A DNA stretch of 7,235 nt from an uncultured Altererythrobacter sp. GTDB lineage: Bacteria > Pseudomonadota > Alphaproteobacteria > Sphingomonadales > Sphingomonadaceae. How positions within the stretch are numbered: position 1 is the first letter of the stretch; each line of letters begins with the position of its first letter. The translations under genes and the position numbers were made by a program. The stretch is from positions 1 through 7,235 of the forward strand of contig CAMPGP010000106.1 in NCBI GenBank assembly GCA_946885545.1, in the 5' to 3' direction. The notes below the pieces were generated by a model. That model made no database searches and was not told the DNA's origin. It saw only the letters and a list, made by a program, of their open reading frames with translations. Below are positions 1 through 4,750 of this stretch, one piece after another.

Positions 1-1518
1 CGAATTCGCATCCTCGTGCTCGTAGAGCACTTCGCCATCGCCCGTGGTCACCTTGACGATGCCGTAGGGCTCGACCGAGGTGCCGCCTGCAGAGATCGAG
101 GCGAATGCGCGGGTCATGTCGATCACCCGGACTTCCGAACTCCCGAGAACCATTGCCGGGAAGGTGGAGATCGGGGTGGTGATCCCGAAGCGCTTGGCCA
201 TCGACGCGACAGTGCCGAAGCCCACCTCGTTGCCGAGCTGCGCCGCGACGGTGTTCTTCGAATAGGCAAAGGCCGCGCGCACGTCGATTTCGCCCGCGTA
301 GGTCCCGCCCGAATTGCGCGGGGTCCAGCCGTCGATCGTCACCGGCGCATCGACCACCCGGTCTTCGGGGGTGTACCCCGCCTCGAGCGCGGCGAGATAG
401 ACGAACAGCTTCCACGCCGACCCCGGCTGCCGCACGGCATTGGTCGCCCGGTTGTAGTTGCTCGCCACGTAATCCGTCCCGCCGACCATCGCGAGGATGG
501 CCCCGTCGCGGTCGAGGCTGACCAACGCGCCCTGCGCGCCGTCGGGCGTGTTGGACTTGATCGCGGCATCGGCCGTGCGCTGCATGCCGACGTCGATCGT
601 GGTCCAGACCTCGATCGGCTCGAACGTCTCGGGCAGCAGCAGATCGAGCTGCGGCAGCGCCCAGTCGGTGAAGTAGCGCACCGAATTCTGGCTCCGGTCT
701 TCCTTCAGCTTCACCGCCGAGGGATCGACTTGCGCCTCGCTCGCCGAGATCCGCCCCTGCTCGCGCATCAGCCGCAGAACCACGTTGGCGCGACCCACGG
801 CGGCGTCGACGTCGGCGGTCGGCGAATAGCGGCTCGGCGCCTTGACCAGCCCGGCGATGATCGCCGCCTCGGCAGTCGAGAGCTCGGTCGCCGGATGGCT
901 GAAGAACTTGCGGCTCGCGCTGTCCACGCCATATGCGCCGCCGCCAAAATAGACCTTGTTGAGATAGAGCTCGAGGATCTGCTCCTTCGAGAATTTCCAT
1001 TCGAGCGCCAGCGCCAGCACCGCCTCGCGCAGCTTGCGGTCGAGCGAGCGGTTCGAATTGAGGAAGATGTTCCGCGCGAGCTGCTGGGTAATCGTCGAGG
1101 TCGCCGAGATGCGCCGGTCCCCGGTCAGCGCGACCCACAGCGCGCGGGCGAGGCCGTAAGGGTCCACGCCGGGATGCGAATAGTAGCGCCGATCCTCGAC
1201 CGAGATCATCGCATCCTTCATCACCTGCGGAATCTCGGAGCTGTCGAGCCACTGGCCGTAGCTGGGCCCGAGTTCGACGATCTCGGTCCCGTCGCGTGCG
1301 CGCACCACGATCGTCTGCGCGTTCTGCGTCGCCCTGAGTTCGGGATAGCTCGGCAGCGAGCGCGCAGCGAAAGCCACCGCGAGCCCGAGGAACAGTGCGC
1401 CGAGCAGCGCCAGTGCGCCGCCCCAGATCGCCGCGCGGCGCAGCCACAGCTTCCAGCCGGTCGCCTCTTGCTTGCCGGTCGACTTGGCCGCCTTCCGCCG
1501 GCTGCCCCGCTTCGCCAT
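1..1518 (-). CDS. Class A penicillin-binding protein (PBP1A family), bifunctional transglycosylase/transpeptidase, C-terminus cut by window edge
   Basis: This inner-membrane enzyme polymerises lipid II into glycan strands and cross-links the stem peptides in the periplasm. The 506 visible residues start with a short basic cytoplasmic tail and one membrane segment (about 28-50). The GT51 glycosyltransferase domain follows (about 70-250), with the catalytic glutamate in VEDRRYY (E108), STITQQ at 141-146 and RKLREA near 161-166. The transpeptidase domain starts near 300 and shows the nucleophile motif SAWK (S367, K370) and SKN (420-422). The KTG motif should lie beyond base 1, so the C-terminus is missing. 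The GT-TP linker is short and lacks the large insert of E. coli PBP1A, so I give no symbol. The ATG at 1518 is the only start that leaves the normal tail and membrane helix; its Shine-Dalgarno is weak. One oddity is threonine before STITQQ, where glycine or alanine is usual. The family call is very secure. Confidence 0.96.
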   Translation of the reverse strand, partial: MAKRGSRRKAAKSTGKQEATGWKLWLRRAAIWGGALALLGALFLGLAVAFAARSLPSYPELRATQNAQTIVVRARDGTEIVELGPSYGQWLDSSEIPQVMKDAMISVEDRRYYSHPGVDPYGLARALWVALTGDRRISATSTITQQLARNIFLNSNRSLDRKLREAVLALALEWKFSKEQILELYLNKVYFGGGAYGVDSASRKFFSHPATELSTAEAAIIAGLVKAPSRYSPTADVDAAVGRANVVLRLMREQGRISASEAQVDPSAVKLKEDRSQNSVRYFTDWALPQLDLLLPETFEPIEVWTTIDVGMQRTADAAIKSNTPDGAQGALVSLDRDGAILAMVGGTDYVASNYNRATNAVRQPGSAWKLFVYLAALEAGYTPEDRVVDAPVTIDGWTPRNSGGTYAGEIDVRAAFAYSKNTVAAQLGNEVGFGTVASMAKRFGITTPISTFPAMVLGSSEVRVIDMTRAFASISAGGTSVEPYGIVKVTTGDGEVLYEHEDANS

Positions 1519-1615
1519 CTGTACTCGCTTACCTTGCTGCAGGCCTCAGGCCCGATACCCGTCGCGTGCCCGATGCATAGGGCAGTTGTAACCCGGCGTG
1601 AACGGTAGCGGCGGT

Positions 1616-2014
1616 TTATTCCTCAGGCGTGAAGTCGAGCGCGACACTATTGATGCAGTAGCGCAGCCCGTCCAGCCCCGGTCCGTCGGGGAAGACATGC
1701 CCGAGATGCCCCTCGCACTTCGCGCAGGTGACTTCGGTGCGCACCATTCCGTGGCTCGTGTCGCGATGCTCCTCCACCGCATCGCCAGCGGCCGGCGCGG
1801 TGAAGCTCGGCCAGCCCGATCCGCTGTCGTACTTGTCGTCGCTTTCGAACAGCGGCTGGCCGCAGGCGGCGCAGCGGTATTCGCCCGCCTGCTTGTTCTT
1901 GTCGTATTTCCCCGCAAACGCGCGCTCGGTCCCGCCTTCGCGCAGCACGCGGTACTGTTCGGGCGTCAGCCGCTCGCGCCACTCGGCATCGGAAAGCTGG
2001 ATCTTGTCGGGCAT
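1616..2014 (-). CDS. msrB: Peptide-methionine (R)-S-oxide reductase MsrB, one-cysteine type
   Basis: MsrB reduces the R epimer of methionine sulfoxide in proteins and so repairs oxidative damage; no signal peptide is visible, so it should act in the cytoplasm. The 132 residues match a free-standing MsrB. Zinc-binding pairs are C48/C51 (CAAC) and C97/C100 (CAKC). [10 protein letters not shown] follows at 103-112, and the catalytic cysteine is C120 in RYCINS. The family motif SGCGWPSF appears here as SGSGWPSF, so the usual resolving cysteine is serine 66, and the protein has no cysteine beyond the four zinc ligands and C120. Regeneration probably uses an outside thiol such as glutathione, glutaredoxin or thioredoxin, as known for other 1-Cys MsrBs. 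The open frame extends upstream to 2239, but AAGGAGA six bases before the ATG at 2014 fixes the start. It lies 46 bp after the GST-like gene, probably in one transcript. Confidence 0.97.
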   Translation of the reverse strand: MPDKIQLSDAEWRERLTPEQYRVLREGGTERAFAGKYDKNKQAGEYRCAACGQPLFESDDKYDSGSGWPSFTAPAAGDAVEEHRDTSHGMVRTEVTCAKCEGHLGHVFPDGPGLDGLRYCINSVALDFTPEE

Positions 2015-2020
2015 CGCGGA

Positions 2021-2027
2021 TCTCCTT
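2021..2027 (-). promoter_or_regulatory. Shine-Dalgarno site of msrB
   Basis: On the minus strand this reads AAGGAGA and ends six bases before the ATG at 2014. It decides between that start and longer in-frame extensions up to 2239, which would run back into the GST coding region. The MsrB fold also begins right after this ATG. Confidence 0.8.
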
Positions 2028-2060
2028 CGCTCGCGGATATGGGAGCGAGGCGCCGCGCGT

Positions 2061-2732
2061 TCAAACGTCCAGTTCGGCGTAGTGCTTCGGCGGCTGGATA
2101 ACTTCCATCCGCTCCGACAGGAGTGGGCGGAACGAAGGGCGGCTCTTGAACACCGAATACCAGCCGCGCGTCTGCTCGTGGCCGGTCCAGTCGATCCCGC
2201 CGAGGTAGTCGGCGACCGAGATCTGCGCGGCGGCGGCAAGATCGGCGAGGCTCATCGTCGCGCCCGCCAGCCAGGTGCGATTGTCGACCAGCCAGTCGAT
2301 GTAGTCGAGATGTCCGTGCGCCAGCTTCATCGCCTCGCGCAGCACGCGCGAGTCGGGCGGCTGGCGCAGCACGAGCCGCTTCTTCATCCGCTCGTGCAGC
2401 AGCGGCATGGTGACGTCGCCGAAGAAGTTCTCGTCGAACAGCGCGACCAGCCGGCGGATTTCCGCCCGGTTCGCTGCGGTGCCGTTGACCATCGGCGACT
2501 TGTCGACCGTCTCTTCGAAATACTCGCAGATCGCGCGGCTGTCCGCCAGCGCGATACGGCGCTCGGGATCGCTGAGCACCGGTGTGCGCCCCGCGGGGTT
2601 GAGCGACCAGAACTCGTCGCTCGCGTCCCATGGATTCTCGCGCCACAGCTCGTAGCCGACGCCCTTCTCGCTCAGGAGCAGGCGCACCTTGCGACTGAAG
2701 GGACAGAGCGGAAACTGATAGAGGCGCCACAT
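2061..2732 (-). CDS. Glutathione S-transferase family protein
   Basis: A 223-residue protein with the two-domain GST layout. The N-terminal thioredoxin-like domain (about 1-77) opens with [15 protein letters not shown] and carries a CPFS motif (C10-S13), which suggests cysteine- or serine-based chemistry of the omega/beta/glutaredoxin-like kind. The cis-proline is P51 in GRTPVL, and D64-S65 in ADSRAI fits the site that holds the gamma-glutamyl group of glutathione. The helical C-terminal domain (about 88-223) has the conserved N-capping box SLAD (S161, D164). The substrate cannot be told from sequence; conjugation, thiol transfer or dehalogenation are all possible in this family. The start at 2732 is fixed by the first strand of the fold, although upstream there is only a weak GAG-type ribosome site. 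msrB follows 46 bp downstream, so a role in thiol or oxidative-damage metabolism is a reasonable inference. Confidence 0.93.
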   Translation of the reverse strand: MWRLYQFPLCPFSRKVRLLLSEKGVGYELWRENPWDASDEFWSLNPAGRTPVLSDPERRIALADSRAICEYFEETVDKSPMVNGTAANRAEIRRLVALFDENFFGDVTMPLLHERMKKRLVLRQPPDSRVLREAMKLAHGHLDYIDWLVDNRTWLAGATMSLADLAAAAQISVADYLGGIDWTGHEQTRGWYSVFKSRPSFRPLLSERMEVIQPPKHYAELDV

Positions 2733-2783
2733 GCGGCTAGCTCATGCCGCAAGCGCGTCGGGCCGTCTACAGGCCGAAGCGAA

Positions 2784-2806
2784 GGCTGCGCCGGTTTTGC
2801 GCAGCC
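2784..2806 (-). terminator. Hairpin after the exported repeat protein gene, possible transcription terminator
   Basis: GGCTGCGC at 2784-2791 and GCGCAGCC at 2799-2806 form a perfect 8-bp stem with a 7-base loop. It begins 16 bases past the stop codon of the minus-strand gene that ends at 2823 and lies before the GST start. No T-run follows on either strand, so it may act with Rho, stabilise the 3' end, or only attenuate read-through into the GST gene. Confidence 0.45.
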
Positions 2807-2822
2807 CCCCTCGCAAGGCGGA

Positions 2823-3311
2823 TCAGTATCCGCCCTCGCGAGCTTCTTCGATGCCGTAGCGGAGCCGGTCGGCCATGTCGCGCAGAGCCGGGCGCATCGC
2901 CTCGATGCTGCCCGCCATCGATGCCATCGCGTCCATCGCGCGCGGCAATTCGCGCGCCGCGCGCGCGGTCGCTTCGCTCGCGCCTGGGTTCATACGGCGC
3001 AAGGTCATGTCGGGATCGACGCCCCCGCTCCCGGTCGCCCGGGCGATGGGCTCGACGATCGGCGCCAGCGGCAGGTCCAGCATGATCTCGCCCAGCACCG
3101 CCACGGTCGACGCCAATTGATCCTGCATCGCGGGATCGGACAGTCTCGAGGAAAGCGGCGCATCGTATTCGTAGTCGCCGGTTTCATATTCGCCGGTTTC
3201 ATATTCGCCGGTTTCGTAATCGTCGCTGTAGTAATCGCCCGTATCCTGAGACAGTGCTGCCGACGGGACGGCAACTGCCGCAAGGGCAGCGCCAAGTGCG
3301 AGAATACGCAT
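2823..3311 (-). CDS. Exported protein of unknown function with acidic/tyrosine pentapeptide repeats
   Basis: This is a 162-residue protein whose function I do not recognise. Residues 1-21 form a clear signal peptide (MRILALGAALAAVAVPSAALS) with likely cleavage before Q22, so the mature protein should be periplasmic or outside the cell. Residues 23-47 form five consecutive pentads of the kind ETGEY (DTGDY, YSDDY, ETGEY, ETGEY, ETGDY), strongly acidic and tyrosine-rich and probably disordered. The rest (about 52-162) looks helical: a stretch around 66-92 contains LPLAPIVEPIA, then VDPDMTLRRMNPG at 98-110, then a methionine-rich helix at about 121-150 (M126, M129, M132, M139, M146). It resembles uncharacterised exported proteins I associate with Sphingomonadales, but that is from memory. 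An upstream in-frame extension to 3443 exists, but the signal peptide and the GGAGAAGA site favour 3311. A hairpin follows the gene. Confidence 0.85.
   Translation of the reverse strand: MRILALGAALAAVAVPSAALSQDTGDYYSDDYETGEYETGEYETGDYEYDAPLSSRLSDPAMQDQLASTVAVLGEIMLDLPLAPIVEPIARATGSGGVDPDMTLRRMNPGASEATARAARELPRAMDAMASMAGSIEAMRPALRDMADRLRYGIEEAREGGY
3176..3220 (-). repeat. Three tandem 15-bp units coding for the pentapeptide repeat
   Basis: Plus-strand units at 3176-3190 and 3191-3205 are identical (CGCCGGTTTCATATT). The unit at 3206-3220 differs at two positions (GTAAT for ATATT at the end). Flanking blocks at 3161-3175 and 3221-3235 are decayed copies. Because the unit is five codons long, gain or loss of copies keeps the frame of the exported protein. 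Confidence 0.9.
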
Positions 3312-3442
3312 GGGTCTTCTCCGATTCGTTCCCTCACAGACTGCAAGCCGACGCCTTGCCACATACTGAACAAATAGGCGGTTTGCTGCGCCATTCGACG
3401 ATGTTAGGACGCGGTTCGGCGCGAAATCGGAACCATGAGACA
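3312..3442. promoter_or_regulatory. Divergent intergenic region between the exported repeat protein and the methyltransferase
   Basis: These 131 bp separate two head-to-head genes and must supply both promoters if neither is read from elsewhere. TTGCCA at 3356-3361 could be a -35 box for the plus-strand gene, but no good -10 lies 16-18 bases further. No strong pair is visible for the minus strand either. The region is more AT-rich than the flanking genes. Confidence 0.4.
3315..3322 (-). promoter_or_regulatory. Shine-Dalgarno site of the exported repeat protein
   Basis: Read on the minus strand this is GGAGAAGA, ending three bases before the ATG at 3311, with its GGAG core seven bases from the ATG. 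It supports the signal-peptide start over the longer upstream frame. Confidence 0.65.
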
Positions 3443-4285
3443 ATGTTGAACTGCCCAGCCTGCGACAACAGCGGCGCGCTCAAGACTGACGGATACATCG
3501 CGTTCTGCAAGAACTGCGGACATCGCTGGCGCGAGATCGAAGATATAATCTACGAACAGATCCTCGAAACGAACTACCCCGAGAGTTACGCCGGCTATCG
3601 CCCCGACTCGAAATTCCTCTCGGCATCGCGGCGACTGATCGATCGGCACATCGCGCCGCGCGTCGCCCCGCCGGCAAAGTTGCTCGACGTCGGCTGCGGC
3701 GCAGGGGACTTCCTTCGGGTCGCGAAAGATGCGGGTTACGACGTGTATGGGATCGACGCCTCGCGAGCGAGTGTCGAACACTGCGCGGCCAAGGGCGTGA
3801 CGACCGTGGCCGAAGATTTCCTGACTTACGATTTCGGCACCAAGTTCGACGTAATCTCGATGATAGACGTCGTCGAACACCTCGACGATCCCGGGCGGTT
3901 CGCCGATCGGGTCGTGGATCTGCTCAACCCGGGTGGTCTGTTCTACGTGAAGATCCCCGCCTTCGGCGACCTCACGGTCCACCTTTCGAACGCCTTCCCG
4001 CGTCTTTCGGGCTTGTTGCTGGGAACACCCGGCCATTGCCAGTTCTTCGACCGCGAATCGATGCAGGCCTTCCTCTCCAGGAAGTTCGCCTCCTACGAAT
4101 TCTTCGATGTTGGTAGCGGAGGAATGCGGACCGCCAACAATTCCGGTTCGGCGAAGCAGAAACTGGCCCGCACGGCTCGGAAGTTCATTCGCCGGGCGAG
4201 TGGCGACGAAAATCTCTATCTGGCCGCCTTCTCCGACAAGTCGCCGATCCAGGCTCGTGCTGGAGCGGAGCAGAGACCGGCCTAG
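3443..4285 (+). CDS. Class I SAM-dependent methyltransferase with N-terminal zinc ribbon
   Basis: A 280-residue protein that should transfer a methyl group from S-adenosylmethionine; the acceptor is unknown. Residues 4-25 form a zinc ribbon (C4-x2-C7-x14-C22-x2-C25). The Rossmann methyltransferase domain follows: SAM-binding loop LLDVGCGAGDF (80-90), acidic residue D105 ending strand 2 in YGIDAS, DVVEHLDDP at 142-150, and LNPGGLFYVKIP at 161-172. GHCQFFDRESM (197-207) is typical of the UbiE/Methyltransf_23-like group that modifies sugars, lipids or quinone-like molecules. There is no signal peptide, so it should be cytoplasmic. The ATG at 3443 begins right before the ribbon; an in-frame ATG at 3401 would add 14 unconvincing residues. 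GGAA ten bases upstream is the only Shine-Dalgarno candidate. Two ATA codons (I35, I141) and AGG/AGA arginines (R213, R278) hint at foreign origin. Its stop overlaps that of the convergent gene. Confidence 0.92.
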   Translation: MLNCPACDNSGALKTDGYIAFCKNCGHRWREIEDIIYEQILETNYPESYAGYRPDSKFLSASRRLIDRHIAPRVAPPAKLLDVGCGAGDFLRVAKDAGYDVYGIDASRASVEHCAAKGVTTVAEDFLTYDFGTKFDVISMIDVVEHLDDPGRFADRVVDLLNPGGLFYVKIPAFGDLTVHLSNAFPRLSGLLLGTPGHCQFFDRESMQAFLSRKFASYEFFDVGSGGMRTANNSGSAKQKLARTARKFIRRASGDENLYLAAFSDKSPIQARAGAEQRPA

Positions 4286-4650
4286 AGCCCCGAAGCGTCG
4301 AGCAGCAGTAGGCAGGGCGGCATGACCTGCGCCAGTTCGCCCCCCGCCTGCAGCGTCGCGATTTCCCCGGCGAGCAGCGCGGCAACATGGTCGCGGCCCA
4401 ACCCGGTTTCGTCCATCAGTTGCGCGGAGCTGCGTACGAAGAATTCGCGTCCGCGCTCGCCCAGCGCGGGGTAGCCGGCCATTTTCGCATCGCCCTTCGC
4501 CTGCCCCTCCGCGACCAGCGCGAAGGCGACCGAACAGCGAAGCGCGGTATTCTGCTGGGCGGTGAGTTCGGGCGCGGCGACCTGCTGCGCCTGCACGGGC
4601 GAAACGAGGGTCGCCATAGCGAGAACGGCGGGAACGATAAAGTGTGTCAT
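4282..4650 (-). CDS. Small exported protein of unknown function with two cysteines
   Basis: A 122-residue protein with a signal peptide over residues 1-21 (hydrophobic core FIVPAVLAMATLV, likely cleavage at VQA before Q22). The mature part of about 100 residues looks mainly helical. It contains LRCSVAFALVAEGQAKGD (37-54), YPALGERGREFFVRSS (60-75) and a C-terminal PPCLLLLDAS (111-120). Exactly two cysteines, C39 and C113, could form a disulfide in the periplasm. I recognise no named domain; it resembles short conserved hypotheticals of Sphingomonadales, which is a recollection rather than a search result. The ATG at 4650 is preceded by AGGACGAAGG, an acceptable ribosome site. The gene is divergent from the aldehyde dehydrogenase gene and convergent with the methyltransferase gene, whose stop codon overlaps its own TAG. 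Confidence 0.85.
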   Translation of the reverse strand: MTHFIVPAVLAMATLVSPVQAQQVAAPELTAQQNTALRCSVAFALVAEGQAKGDAKMAGYPALGERGREFFVRSSAQLMDETGLGRDHVAALLAGEIATLQAGGELAQVMPPCLLLLDASGL

Positions 4651-4659
4651 GGCCTTCGT

Positions 4660-4691
4660 CCTATAGGCACCAAGATGAACGATTGCCTAGG
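4660..4691. promoter_or_regulatory. Inverted repeat, possible operator between divergent genes
   Basis: TAGGCA at 4664-4669 and TGCCTA at 4684-4689 are a perfect inverted pair with 14 bases between, giving half-site centres 20 bp apart (about two helical turns). Each arm sits in a small palindrome: CCTATAGG at 4660-4667 and CCTAGG at 4686-4691. TTGACG at 4692-4697, a possible -35 for the aldehyde dehydrogenase operon, abuts the right arm. The minus-strand TATAGG in the left arm could be a -10 for the small exported protein. A regulator binding here could affect both directions; this is inference. Confidence 0.35.
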
Positions 4692-4737
4692 TTGACGCGT
4701 ATCCTGCGCATCGCCATCCCCCCGCCAGACCAGAGAC

Positions 4738-4742
4738 AGGAG
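4738..4742 (+). promoter_or_regulatory. Shine-Dalgarno site of the aldehyde dehydrogenase gene
   Basis: AGGAG, eight bases before the ATG at 4751. The same core and spacing recur ahead of frmA, so the two genes probably start translation with similar efficiency. Confidence 0.75.
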
Positions 4743-4750
4743 CCCTGCGC

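Noticed and set aside
1540..1560. GC-rich GGCC repeats upstream of the penicillin-binding protein
   Set aside because: Stems are only four to six bases, with no T-run; this is consistent with local GC richness rather than a terminator.
16..1608. A 530-codon open frame on the plus strand opposite the penicillin-binding protein
   Set aside because: The minus-strand product shows clear GT51 and transpeptidase motifs; the plus frame is Arg/His/Ala-rich noise.
2025..2050. Inverted repeat TCGCTC/GAGCGA just upstream of the msrB ribosome site
   Set aside because: Only six bases pair, with a 10-base loop, and the Shine-Dalgarno core stays mostly outside the stem; this is too weak to call a regulatory hairpin.
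1966..2730. A 254-codon minus-strand frame overlapping the GST
   Set aside because: It is in a different frame from the GST, which has a full fold and motifs; the overlap product has none.
1728..3377. A 549-codon open frame on the plus strand across msrB, GST and the exported protein
   Set aside because: It runs antisense to three well-supported genes and has low-complexity composition without a domain.
3435..3449. Five-codon reading frame ATG AGA CAA TGT TGA overlapping the methyltransferase start
   Set aside because: It could be a coupling mini-ORF, but the only upstream Shine-Dalgarno-like bases (GGAA) are two bases away, too close to use, and frames this short arise often by chance.
3429..3453. 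EcfG-type general stress promoter (GGAAC ... CGTT)
   Set aside because: GGAAC is present at 3429-3433, but no CGTT follows at 16-17 bases and the site would lie inside the coding start.
3404..4036. A 210-codon minus-strand frame opposite the methyltransferase
   Set aside because: It is antisense to a domain-complete gene and has no signal or motif of its own.
4692..4720. Sigma-70 promoter TTGACG with a -10 near 4715
   Set aside because: At 16-18 bases spacing the candidate -10 sequences (such as CATCCC) match poorly, so the -35-like box is noted only beside the inverted repeat.
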